Source: Prado023 sp964418695 (GTDB lineage Bacteria > Actinomycetota > Actinomycetes > S36-B12 > CAIYMF01). Taken from it: 64,000 bases of DNA. The notes under the pieces were generated by a model. It did not search any database. It saw nothing but the letters and a program-made list of their open reading frames with translations, and was not told the origin of the DNA. Positions 43,536-55,087 of this stretch are shown piece by piece (the stretch's first letter is position 1; the number at the start of each line of letters is the position of its first letter). Made by a program: the position numbers and the translations under genes. The stretch is from positions 106,863-170,862 of the forward strand of contig CAYQMN010000005.1 of the NCBI GenBank assembly GCA_964418695.1. Reading direction: 5' to 3'.

Positions 43536-44399
43536 CTAGAACCCCATCGCTTCGAGGAACGCGTCGGACTCTTCCTCGGTCAGCCCGAGCCCGCCGGAGG
43601 GGGGCGGCCCAGGCGCGGAGGCGAGGATCTCCTCCAGCGACATGACACGAGGCGGGGAGGCTCCACCCAGCGGATCAGGGGTGGGCTCCACTTTGGCGTC
43701 GTGGATGTACGCCAGCGAGCCGCTGGAGTCGTTCCCGGGTCGTCCGGTGACGAGGACGTACTTGCCCAGCAGCGCGCCCAGTCCGGCCTCCTCGAGGACC
43801 TTCGGCAGTGCGACCTGGTGCCCCACGTCGTCCTGGACCTGAAGGCGGTGAGTCTTGAGGTTCACGGCGAACAGCCGGCCGACGAAGGTGATCGTCTGCG
43901 GAACCGGCGGGTCTGCCGGGCGGGTCCAGGTCTCCCGGCGGCAGCTGGCGGTACTGAAAGCCCGCCGCATCTGGCCATCGACCACGAACTCGACCTCGGG
44001 CGCCGCGCGGTGCAGTGCGCCCGCGAGCTCCCAGGCCACCTGCGCGAGGGAGTCGTCCACCCAGTCGGGACGCCGATCGTTGGCGATGCCGTCGAGGAGT
44101 GACTCGAACCGCTCGTCGACGGCTTGTTCGTCAGGAAGGTCGGAGTCGAGCGCGTCCACGTCGCCATCAGCGCGGCGGAAGAGGAGCCGCGTGCTGCCGG
44201 GAGCCAGCCCGATGAGCAGGTCGGCAACCTGATGCACACGCTTGGGAGCTCGCCCGACGGGCTCGGCGGCTGTCTCGGCGCGGCCGATCCGCAGGGAGAT
44301 CTCCTTGAGGCTGGCGATGATCGTCAGCAGGTCGTCGGCGGCCATCTGCCCTTCAGGGACGCCTGCGTCGATCAAGCGGAACTCGAACTGCGTGCTCAT
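43536..44399 (-). CDS. Unknown protein coupled to the PIN nuclease
   Basis: A 287-residue protein of no family I recognise. The N-terminal 130 residues are mixed helix/strand; the middle (about 170-240) looks OB-fold-like, with ITFVGRLFAVNLKTHRLQVQ and KYVLVTGRPG; a Pro/Gly-rich linker leads to a C-terminal acidic helix (LTEEESDAFLEAMGF), the kind of tail antitoxins use to wrap a toxin. A strong GGGGGAG Shine-Dalgarno precedes the ATG. Being immediately upstream of the PIN gene it is a candidate antitoxin of unusual length; inference. Confidence 0.7.
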   Translation of the reverse strand: MSTQFEFRLIDAGVPEGQMAADDLLTIIASLKEISLRIGRAETAAEPVGRAPKRVHQVADLLIGLAPGSTRLLFRRADGDVDALDSDLPDEQAVDERFESLLDGIANDRRPDWVDDSLAQVAWELAGALHRAAPEVEFVVDGQMRRAFSTASCRRETWTRPADPPVPQTITFVGRLFAVNLKTHRLQVQDDVGHQVALPKVLEEAGLGALLGKYVLVTGRPGNDSSGSLAYIHDAKVEPTPDPLGGASPPRVMSLEEILASAPGPPPSGGLGLTEEESDAFLEAMGF

Positions 44400-44450
44400 G
44401 GCGGCTCCCCCTCTCGGCCTGCCTACATCATCGGAGGCACATTGTGGCCC

Positions 44451-45350
44451 CTACTCGACCCCGCGGCTCTCCCAGTCGCCGAAGGTCTGGCTTCCCGCGA
44501 TCCATTCCCGACGGCCGTTGCAGGATCGACCGAGGGCGACGGCGCCAGCCGTGGAGGGCGAGGTGAAGACGACGTCGCGGGTGAGGCGTCCGGAGCCGTC
44601 AGCGACTGCGATGGCCCCCTCTGCGACGAGGCGCGCGTGATGGTCGCGATACGACGCGTAGGCCCTGACAGTGCTGTCCGCCTTGCCGACGCCGTGCCAT
44701 TCGGCGACGACCACGGAGCCGGTCAGCATCGTGAACTCCCCGTCGATCTGCTGGGCGTGGGCGTCCACGCCGAGCCGGGCCTGGCGCAGCTGGAACACCG
44801 GCGACTCGATCGCATCGCCAGCCGCCGGAATGCTCGGTCGCGCGGGCCGGACCCGGATCGCATTGACGCCGAGCACCGGGAGCACGATCTGCAGCTGGCT
44901 GAGGAAGTAGTCCATGTCGGAGGCGTCCGCCTCGGGCAGTGCGGGAACCGGCGGCCGGGAGCCGTTGTCGAGCGTGACCCGGTTGGCCTCGCTCGCCAGC
45001 GCCAGCAGGCGGGACTCCAGGTATCTCCCGTGCGACTTGGTGAGGTTCGTGTCCTTGGAGGTGATGACCACGACGCGGTCCCAGAACTCCTTCTCGCGCT
45101 GGTGGTACCGCAGGCGCTCGGCCACCACGTCGGCCTCGCCGATGTAGCAGCGCGTCTCGCCGACCGCCTCCTCGTCGTCGCCGAGCAGCAGGTAGACGCC
45201 GGTCCGCTGCGCCTCGTCCCGACGCATCAGGTCGGCGAGGTCCGAGCGCTGGGCGGACAGCACATGCCCGGTCCAGTTGGTGAACTCGGCCGTCGTCAGC
45301 CCACCCGGAGTCCCGTCGACCAGGAACAGCTTGATCTGCTTGCCACTCAC
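44451..45350 (-). CDS. GIY-YIG nuclease-domain protein with DUF4357-like C-terminus
   Basis: A 299-residue protein. The GIY-YIG half-site pair is TGVYLLLGDD (near residue 50) and RCYIGEADVVAERLRYH (near 67-83), with SRLLALASEANRV downstream. The last 50 residues, including FTSPSTAGAVALGRSCNGRREW cut as SPSTAGAVALGRS, match the DUF4357 domain often attached to GIY-YIG proteins. The start overlaps the hsdS stop (ATGA), so it is co-translated in the restriction operon. Confidence 0.85.
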   Translation of the reverse strand: MSGKQIKLFLVDGTPGGLTTAEFTNWTGHVLSAQRSDLADLMRRDEAQRTGVYLLLGDDEEAVGETRCYIGEADVVAERLRYHQREKEFWDRVVVITSKDTNLTKSHGRYLESRLLALASEANRVTLDNGSRPPVPALPEADASDMDYFLSQLQIVLPVLGVNAIRVRPARPSIPAAGDAIESPVFQLRQARLGVDAHAQQIDGEFTMLTGSVVVAEWHGVGKADSTVRAYASYRDHHARLVAEGAIAVADGSGRLTRDVVFTSPSTAGAVALGRSCNGRREWIAGSQTFGDWESRGVE

Positions 45351-46549
45351 GCGCCGATCATCTCCCCGAGGTGTGACACGTCCGGCGCGCGCTCGGTCAG
45401 CCGCCCGGAGAACGCGGCCGCGAGCAGGGATCGGCGAAGGGCAGCGGAGCGGGGGGAGGCCTCGGCGAGGGCACTACCCAGCCTGGCTCGGGCCGATCGG
45501 ATCTCACTGACTGCGGCTACGAGGTCGCGCTGGCGGTCGGGCGAAGGCACCGGGATCGACAGCAGCTTGAGCTTCGAGACGCTGAGGGTGTGAAGCCCGC
45601 TGCTCGAACTCGCGATGTCGGTGAGGGCTGCGCGGTTCTGCGGGGAGTTCCAAACGGCCTCCAGGTACTCGGGAAGGAGCCCGTCGAGTGGTCGCACGCG
45701 GATGAGGTGATTCTGGTGAACGCAGTCGTCGATGCTGCCGTCCCACAGCGCGGCCCGGCCGATCTGAGAAGCGCTTCCATTGCCTTCCACCACCAACAGA
45801 TCGCCGCGCAGAAGGCGCAGCCGGCTCAGCTCCCCCTGGAACAGCTCGACTTGGTGGACATCTGCGAGGTCGAGTCCCCGGGGCGTGACATTGGCGACCC
45901 TCAGGAACGGGAACGCGTTGTCCAGCGGCCGACGCTTCTGTTGCTTCTGGATGCCCCCTTGGATCTGCGTGACCTTTGCGAGCGGCCAGAGGTCGCCCTC
46001 CCGACAGCCGGCGAGGGCGGATCGCTCCATGGCGTCGAGGCGCCGTCTGGTCGTGTCGAGATAGGCGTCGGCGGCGTCGAGGCGGGAGAGGTGGTCTTCG
46101 AGGAGGTCGATGATTCGGCACTGCTCGTCGAGGGGTGGGACCGGGACGGGGATTCGCTTCATCGCAGCCTGGGTGAGCTTCAGGCGCGTCGTCCCATTCG
46201 CCAAGCCCCGGTAGTCGACAGCGTTCAGGTAGTGCCCCAGGAACCTGCGCTCGACCTCACGGCGAGCCCGCAGTACGTGGGCGTGGTTGTTGACCCAAGC
46301 AGGGCCGTCGATCAGATAGGCCTTCTGCTTGTTGGCCTCGAAGAACTGGACGCCGTCCTCGCCGAGCAGGACAAGTGGCTCATCGAAGAGGGGTTGGTCG
46401 ATCCAGCCGACCCGTCCTGTCGCCCCGTAGTAGGGAACCTCGCCAAGGCGCTGAGCCCGTTGTTTCGCGTTGAGCGGGATCCTTCGCGAGTCGAGAATGT
46501 CGACGATCTCGCCCAGCGGGCGAACTGGCCACGCAGCGGGCCACCTCAT
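45347..46549 (-). CDS. hsdS: Type I restriction specificity subunit HsdS
   Basis: A 400-residue specificity subunit with two target-recognition domains (about 1-150 and 200-350) separated by helical conserved regions (VPVPPLDEQCRIIDLLEDHL and SIPVPSPDRQRDLVAAVSEI). PVPPLDEQ/PVPSPDRQ is the standard HsdS signature at the start of each spacer helix. ATG 46549 overlaps the hsdR stop (ATGA). DNA specificity cannot be predicted from sequence. Confidence 0.92.
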   Translation of the reverse strand: MRWPAAWPVRPLGEIVDILDSRRIPLNAKQRAQRLGEVPYYGATGRVGWIDQPLFDEPLVLLGEDGVQFFEANKQKAYLIDGPAWVNNHAHVLRARREVERRFLGHYLNAVDYRGLANGTTRLKLTQAAMKRIPVPVPPLDEQCRIIDLLEDHLSRLDAADAYLDTTRRRLDAMERSALAGCREGDLWPLAKVTQIQGGIQKQQKRRPLDNAFPFLRVANVTPRGLDLADVHQVELFQGELSRLRLLRGDLLVVEGNGSASQIGRAALWDGSIDDCVHQNHLIRVRPLDGLLPEYLEAVWNSPQNRAALTDIASSSSGLHTLSVSKLKLLSIPVPSPDRQRDLVAAVSEIRSARARLGSALAEASPRSAALRRSLLAAAFSGRLTERAPDVSHLGEMIGA

Positions 46550-49310
46550 CCCGTCAGCTCCCGGTCCAGCTCCTCGATCAGCGAACCCGCCCGATCGCCG
46601 AGATCGCGGACCGCGCCGTCGACGCCGCCGTTCTCGAGGAACGGCGGGCTGTCGAGGTCCGCCGCGCTGATCCCGGCCGAGGAGGCGACGACCGCGACCA
46701 TCCGGTCCAGCCACCAGCGTTCGACGGGGGAGAACTCGACGCCGGCCTGCTCCTGTTGCGCCAGCCAGGCGGCGTATCGCTCGTCGACCCTGCGTGCGAA
46801 CGGGACCAGCTCGTCGTCGGCGCCGACGGCGTAGCGGATCAGCGAGATCAGGTCGGTCAGCGTGTGCCGGGTCCGGCTGCTCGCGCTGCCTCGGTGGTCG
46901 ACGTCGAGTGCCACGTAGGCGTTCCAGATGAGGTCGGGGGTCCAGTTGTGCGGTGGGCGACGGATGCGGTCGGCCAGCTCCTTGATGTCGTGGAACGACA
47001 CCTGCCGATCGCGTCCCTCCATGAGCAGCTGGATGGCGCTGATCTCGTCGCGGTGCTCGTCGAGGTAGGCCTGCCAGGACTCGACGACGGACCTGGCCCT
47101 GCCGGTGTCGACCACACCGTAGGCGTCGAGCAGGGTGTCGGCGGACACCTCGTCGATGGTCCGGTCGTGGGAGCGTCGCAGCTCCAGAATCCGCGAGCGC
47201 AGCTCGGGGTTCGCGGCCAGCGGGCGCACGGCCTCGATGAGCAGGGCCTGCAGCGCGGCGTCGGGATCAGGGGCGTCCGCCAGCGCCGCGGCCTGACGGT
47301 CAGCATCGACGGCATCGACCAGCCCCCGGACGATCTCGCGCAGCGGCTGGCCCGCGACCTCGTCCAGCTCGGCGCGCTCGTCCGGCGTGAGCTGTGACTC
47401 CAGGGCCGCCAGTCGGGACGCAAGCGTGGCGGTCTCGGCCTCGGTGATCGTCAGGTTGGCCGCCTTCCCCAGCAGCGTGCGCAGGCTGATCGACGGCTCC
47501 CGGTTCAGCGGCGGCTCGACGAAGTCGTGCTCGGTGACCCCGATCGCGTCCACCAGCACGAAGCGGGTCTTCTCCGCGGCGTCCGGGGTCACGGACTGGA
47601 AGTCGGCGTCGGGGATCGTGCGCGCGCCGCGACCCTTCATCTGCTCGAAGTACTGCGGCGAGCGCACGTCACGCATGAAGAAGACGCACTCCAAGGGCTT
47701 GACGTCGGTGCCTGTGGCGATCATGTCCACGGTGACGGCGATCCGCAGGGTTGCGCTCGTGCGGAACGCCGCGAGCTGCTGGTCGGCGTTCCGGGCGGTG
47801 TAGGTGATCTTCGCGGCGAAGTCGTTGCCCTTGCCGAACACCTCGCGCACGGTCGTCACGATCTCCTCGGCGTGGGCGTCGTCCTTGGCGAAGATCAGGG
47901 TCTTGGGCACGACCGAACGGCCCGGGAAGATCTCGGTGAACAGCCGGTCGCGGAACGTCTGCAGGACGGTGCGGATCTGGTCGGTCGACGTCACCGCCCG
48001 ATCCAGCTGGCCGGCTTGATACTCCAGGTCCTCGTCGAGGGTCTCGTAGCGCTGGACTCGCGTTCGGCGGTCGACCTTGGGCACCACGGTCCCGGCCTCG
48101 ATCGTCGAGCCCTCGGCGCTGATGCGCGTCCTGATCCGGTAGATGTCGAAGTCGACGTTGACGTTGTCGGCCACCGACTGCGGGTAGGTGTACTCGGAGA
48201 CCAGGTTCTGCCGGAAGAACCCGAAGGTCTGCTTGCCCGGGGTGGCGGTCAGGCCGACGACATGGGCGTCGAAGTACTCCAGGACGCCGCGCCACTGGCC
48301 GTAGATCGAGCGATGGGCCTCGTCGACGATGATCAGGTCGAAAGTCTCGGGCGGGATGTCGGGGTTGTAGGCGACGGTGACCGGCGCGTCGGGCACCCAG
48401 CCGTCCAGCTGCGGGTCGTCGGCCTCGCCGACCTCCTCGTTGCGCAGCGCCTTGAACACGCGCTGGATCGTGGAGATCGCGACGCTGGTCGAGGCGGGCA
48501 TCGGCCCGCGCCGCAGCCGGTTGACGTTGTAGAGCTCCGCGAGCTTCCGGCCGTCGTCGGGGGCTGGTAGTTCTCGAACTCGGCCATCGTCTGCCGGGCG
48601 AGGTTGTTGCGGTCGACCAGGAACAGGATGCGGTGGAAGCCGCCGTGCTTGAGGAGTCGGTAGGCCAGGGTGACGGCCATGTAGGTCTTGCCCGCCCCAG
48701 TCGCCATCTGCACGAGGCTGCGGTCGAAGCGCTGCTCGCGCAGGCTCGCCTCGACGCCGTCGATCGCGGTGATCTGCGCCGGCCGCAGCGGACGCCCGTC
48801 GAGTGCGGGAAGGTTCGGGACCCGGCCCCGCCACGTCGGATGTGCCTCGTCCCGGCGCTTCAGGATGCCCGCGAGGGTGGCCGGCTGCGGGATGTTGAAG
48901 ATCCGCCGTGCCCGCGGGGCCGGGTCGTACCCGTTGGTGAAGTGCGTCTCGGTGCCGCTGGCCTCGAACACGAACGGCAGCCGCCCGTCGGTCGTCAGCG
49001 CCGCGAGCCGCACCTCGGCGGGCAGACCGTCGGCGTACATCGCGGACTGCCACTCGACGCCGGAGAGCGGCGTCCCCTCGGGCTTGGCCTCGATGACGCC
49101 GACCGCCTGCTGGTCGACGTAGAGCAGGTAGTCGACGCGGCCGTGCCCGGGCCGCATGACCACCTCCCGGACCGCGACGCCTTGGGCGGCGAACAGGTTC
49201 AGCGCCGACTTGTCCTGCACGGACCATCCGGCCTGCGCCAGCTGCCGGTCGATCAGCACCCGAGCGCGCTGCTCCGCCTGCAGGCGGTCGGCGTCGTCCG
49301 GCTGAGTCAT
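46546..49310 (-). pseudogene. hsdR: Type I restriction endonuclease HsdR, frameshifted
   Basis: The first frame (from ATG 49310) carries the nuclease domain (VDYLLYVD, VIEAKPEG) and the helicase P-loop MATGAGKTYMAV, reaching ENYQPP at about residue 249. Sequence then continues in another frame with DDGRKLAELYNV, IIVDEAHRSIYGQWR and the remaining helicase and C-terminal domains to 46546. The switch falls at a run of five G (plus strand 48559-48563). One extra base there would restore a single protein of about 920 residues. It could be a true null allele, a phase-variable or slippage site, or a sequencing error. Confidence 0.85.
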
Positions 49311-49316
49311 GGCCCG

Positions 49317-49322
49317 AGGCTA
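49317..49322 (-). promoter_or_regulatory. Leaderless -10 (TAGCCT) for the restriction operon
   Basis: TAGCCT on the minus strand, 6 nt from the hsdR ATG. Confidence 0.5.
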
Positions 49323-49341
49323 ACGGCGGGCAGCCGGCGGA

Positions 49342-50446
49342 TCAGCGGTCCAGGCGGCGCATGAACGTGACGCTCTCGAGGTCCACATGCATGCCCACGG
49401 CCTCGTAGAGCTCGTTGGCGCCCGTGGTGTTGGTGGCGTCCACGTGCAGCATCGTCGCGGTCAGCCCGCGGCGGATGTCGTCGGCGAACCGCTGCGCGAG
49501 CAGCTCGCGCGCCAGCCCGCGACCCCGGTGCTCCCGCAGGACGCCCAGCGACGCGACGTAGCCGCTGCCGGCCGCTGCGTACCTGTCGGACCCCAGCGCA
49601 TAGCCGACCACCTCGCCGTCCCGATCGGCCACCACCCACTGGGTGGGGTCCGCGCTCGGCCCGGCATTGTCCTGCTGCCACTGGTCGAAGGTCACGACCG
49701 TGAAGTCGAAGTGGTCGGCGAAGGCGACCGAGTGCGCTGCGTGGATGCCGCGCCAGTCCGCCTCGTCGCGGGCGACCCGCACCACGTACCCGGCGCGCTG
49801 CCAGGCGGGCGGCTCGGTCGGGGGTGCGGGGGCCGCGCCGTCGTGGTCGATGCGCATCCGCTGGAATCGGCGCACCAGCTGGAAGCCGAGGTCCGCTAGC
49901 TCCTCGTGCAGCACCGTCTCGGTGGCGTAGCAGCCGAGCTTGGCCTCCTGGCCCGGGGCATCCGGATCGGCGCCGGCCAGCTCGATGCGGTCCTGGCCTT
50001 CGCGCAGCGCCCCGGCGACGAGTGCCCGGTACAGCGCGCGCGACCGCTGGTCTCCGGGCCGGACGTAGACGTCGAGGAAGTACCCGCGGACGGTGTCGAT
50101 CCGGTCGAACGTCAGGCAGGCCGCGACCAGCTCGTCGCCGTCCGACACGCACACCGACCCGTGACCCCAGTCGCAGGCCGGGTCGGCCAGCTCCTCGCGG
50201 ACCTCCTCGGACGCGGTCGAGGTGTGCCCCCAGGCAGCCAGGTCGACCGCCCGGATCAGCTCGGTGACGGCCCAGACGTCCCCCGGCGCGGTCGCCCGCG
50301 CCACCACCCCCGCCGGCAGTCCGGTGACGGCGTCCACCAGCCGCCGGCCGCTCGCGGCACCCGCGTCCGACTGACCGCCGACCTCGGCGCCTGCGCCTCG
50401 GGTCGGCCCGCTGACCTCGGCGCGCGCACCTGCGGGCCCGCCGGGC

Positions 50447-50454
<8 letters not shown>
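49342..50454 (-). CDS. Tandem GNAT N-acetyltransferase
   Basis: A 370-residue protein with two GNAT domains after a Gly/Ala-rich N-terminal tail. The acetyl-CoA loop of the second domain is visible as LGVLREHRGRGLARELL (about 290-306); the first has VYVRPGDQRSRALYRALV. The duplication resembles mycothiol synthase and related actinobacterial enzymes, but I would not assign mycothiol synthesis on this evidence. The GTG overlaps the aceE stop by 8 nt, so it is coupled to aceE. Confidence 0.83.
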
Positions 50455-53176
<2,722 letters not shown>

Positions 53177-53230
53177 CAGTCAGGCCTTTCCACAGCGCAC
53201 GGGAGGTCGCACACGAGTTCGGGTCCACTA

Positions 53231-53244
53231 TTCCCGTTCGGGAA
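53231..53244. promoter_or_regulatory. Inverted repeat TTCCCG-TT-CGGGAA between aceE and DUF3052
   Basis: A perfect 6-bp inverted repeat with 2-nt spacer in the divergent intergenic region. On the minus strand it touches a TAGTGG -10-like hexamer for aceE, so a bound factor would block or bend that promoter. Regulator unknown. Confidence 0.5.
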
Positions 53245-53337
53245 CCTACCCGCGCGTTGAGGTGGACGACCGTGGTCCTCGTGGCGCCATACTGGGCGCC
53301 AGGAGCCGCCGGGCTGGTGGCCATGGGAGACGGAGCG

Positions 53338-53757
53338 ATGGTGGCGGGCGGTTCGGAGGGGGGCGGCAGCGCCGCCGCGGGGTTGGCCGCGCGGCTGGGC
53401 ATCAGCGCGGGGCTGACGGTCCAGGAGATCGGCTACGACACCGACACCGACGACGCGGTGATCGAGGCCGTGCGCGCGGGGTCCGGCGAGGAGCCGGTCG
53501 ACGAGGACTTCGACGGAGTGGTCGACGTCGTGCTGCTGTGGTGGCGCGACGGCGACGGCGACCTGGCCGACGCCCTGGTCGACGCCAAGGCGCCGCTGGC
53601 CAGCAGCGGGGTCATCTGGCTGTTCACGCCCAAGCACGGGCGGCCCGGCGACGTCGAGCCGGCTGACATCGTCGACGCGGCCTCCACTTCGGGGATGCGC
53701 CGCACCACCTCGGCCTCCACCGCCCAATGGCAGGGCCTGCGCCTCGTGTCACGCTGA
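53338..53757 (+). CDS. DUF3052 family protein
   Basis: A 139-residue actinobacterial DUF3052 protein, with LGISAGLTVQEIGYDTDTDD, VDVVLLWWRDGDGDLADAL and VIWLFTPKHGRPGDVEPADI as family hallmarks. Function unknown; it is persistently encoded beside aceE and an AhpE-type peroxiredoxin, as here. ATG 53338 is chosen because GGGAGACGGAG provides a ribosome site; ATG 53323 is possible. Confidence 0.87.
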   Translation: MVAGGSEGGGSAAAGLAARLGISAGLTVQEIGYDTDTDDAVIEAVRAGSGEEPVDEDFDGVVDVVLLWWRDGDGDLADALVDAKAPLASSGVIWLFTPKHGRPGDVEPADIVDAASTSGMRRTTSASTAQWQGLRLVSR

Positions 53758-53758
53758 T

Positions 53759-54676
53759 CTAGCGACGGCGGCTGAACAGGCCGCCTACTGCGTCCACCAT
53801 GGACAGGGCCTTGCCGACCGCCCCCAGCGGCGGCAGCCCGGGGATGCCGTCGAGCACCGGGGCCAGGCGGACCATGCCGGGCAGGTCGCGCACCTGCACC
53901 TGGCCGCTGCGGTAGAGCCCGATCAGCTGGGCCCGGCCGCTGGTGACGTTCAGGATCGTCTCCACCTCGGCCAGCACGGTGGGACCCATGTGCGGGTCGT
54001 CGGTCAGGACGGCCGTGCGCCAGGCCCCCGACCGGGACGCCGAGGCGACGACCAGCTCCGGGGTGACCGCCGCGAACGAGCCGGTGACCCCGGCCCGCCC
54101 GGCCAGTCCGCCGGTGGTGTCGACCAGAGCGGTCAGCGCCGTGGCCAGCAGGGGTGGCTCGGGGGACCCGCCGCACGGGCGCAGGTCCAGCGCGGCGACG
54201 CCCAGCTGGTAGGTCATCGCGTGCACCACGGTGAGCACGGGCAGCGGACCCAGCGGCGAGGACGTGGTGTCCAGCGCGAACTCGGCCGCCTCCGGGGATG
54301 ACAGCCAGTCCGACGTGCTGGCGCGGGCACGGGTCAGGGCGTCGAGGACGTCGGACTCGGGCAGGGTGGCGGCTCTGGCCACCACGTCCTCGCCGATGGC
54401 GTCCCCGTCGTAGCTGTGCGCCGTCCCGTTGCGGGCGTCGGCCAGGACGTGCTCGAGCCGCCGCCCGAAGTCCCATTCGCCCAGCCGGGCCACCACCTCG
54501 TGGCCACGCCAGCCTTGCTTGCGGGAGGGGGCCGAGAGGTCCGACTGCCGGGCCACGCCCTCGAACTCGGCCCAGGCCGACATGATCGACTGCGCGAGCG
54601 CGGCGAACTCGCCGGACGCCAGCCCGCGCTCCGCAGGCTCGGGGAGCAGGCCGGGTGGGATCGGGTGCGGCGACAC
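53759..54676 (-). CDS. MDMPI/DinB-like protein (maleylpyruvate isomerase-type N-terminal fold)
   Basis: A 305-residue protein. The N-terminal half is a four-helix-bundle type with WRGHEVVARLGEWDFGRRLE, resembling the mycothiol-dependent maleylpyruvate isomerase/DinB superfamily. The C-terminal half is Gly/Val-rich and ends VGGLFSRRR. GTG 54676 is supported by a CACGAT hexamer at 6-nt spacing and because the frame beyond it runs into the repeat array. It is a conserved-looking actinobacterial hypothetical; activity not established. Confidence 0.68.
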   Translation of the reverse strand: MSPHPIPPGLLPEPAERGLASGEFAALAQSIMSAWAEFEGVARQSDLSAPSRKQGWRGHEVVARLGEWDFGRRLEHVLADARNGTAHSYDGDAIGEDVVARAATLPESDVLDALTRARASTSDWLSSPEAAEFALDTTSSPLGPLPVLTVVHAMTYQLGVAALDLRPCGGSPEPPLLATALTALVDTTGGLAGRAGVTGSFAAVTPELVVASASRSGAWRTAVLTDDPHMGPTVLAEVETILNVTSGRAQLIGLYRSGQVQVRDLPGMVRLAPVLDGIPGLPPLGAVGKALSMVDAVGGLFSRRR

Positions 54677-54682
54677 TGGGCT

Positions 54683-54688
54683 ATCGTG
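54683..54688 (-). promoter_or_regulatory. Leaderless -10 (CACGAT) for the MDMPI-like gene
   Basis: CACGAT on the minus strand, 6 nt from GTG 54676. Confidence 0.35.
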
Positions 54689-54712
54689 CCGAACACCCCA
54701 AGATCCGGCCAC

Positions 54713-55067
54713 GGCGAGCCCCGCAGTGCGGCTGCCCATAGAGAACGGCGCTGCATGAGGAGTGAGNNNNNNNNNNNNNNNNNNNNNNNNNNNNNNNNNN
54801 NNNNNNNNNNNNNNNNNNNNNNNNNNNNNNNNNNNNNNNNNNNNNNNNNNNNNNNNNNNNNNNNNNCCCATAGAGAACGGCGCTGCATGAGGAGTGAGTT
54901 GTTCGCTGGTCCGTCGGGCGCTGAGCGCCAAGGGCCAGACGGCGGCGAGCCCCGCAGTGCGGCTGCCCATAGAGAACGGCGCTGCATGAGGAGTGAGTTG
55001 TTCGCTGGTCCGTCGGGCGCGGAGCGCCAAGGGCCGGCGGGCGGCGAGCCCCGCAGTGCGGCTGCCC
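54713..55067 (+). repeat. 99-bp tandem repeat array interrupted by an assembly gap
   Basis: Units begin with GGCGAGCCCCGCAG at 54713 (54 bp, then N), within the gap (end at 54943), at 54944 (complete, to 55042) and at 55043 (25 bp). Period is exactly 99 bp and copies are nearly identical. Each unit has hairpins GCAG-N5-CTGC and GGCGC-N3-GCGCC and the core GAGGAGTGAG. The array fills the region between the MDMPI-like gene and the peroxiredoxin gene. It is homologous to the insertion in dusB. Confidence 0.93.
54767..54866. other. Assembly gap of 100 N
   Basis: Exactly 100 unknown bases inside the tandem array, so a placeholder. If units are 99 bp, the real missing length should be 67 bases plus a multiple of 99. 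Confidence 0.97.
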
Positions 55068-55087
55068 AAACAAGAACTGGAGCGTCG

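Noticed and set aside
48555..48570. Programmed ribosomal frameshift in hsdR
   Set aside because: The run of five C in the mRNA is not a known slippery heptamer and no stimulatory pseudoknot or in-frame logic is evident; indel or error is simpler, though not excluded.
54713..55067. CRISPR array
   Set aside because: Units are 99 bp and nearly identical throughout with no unique spacers; there are no cas genes in the window.
54886..55087. N-terminal extension of the peroxiredoxin through the repeat array
   Set aside because: The frame is open through the repeats, but peroxiredoxins start at the MTVEVGQPAPEF segment and a ribosome site precedes ATG 55088.
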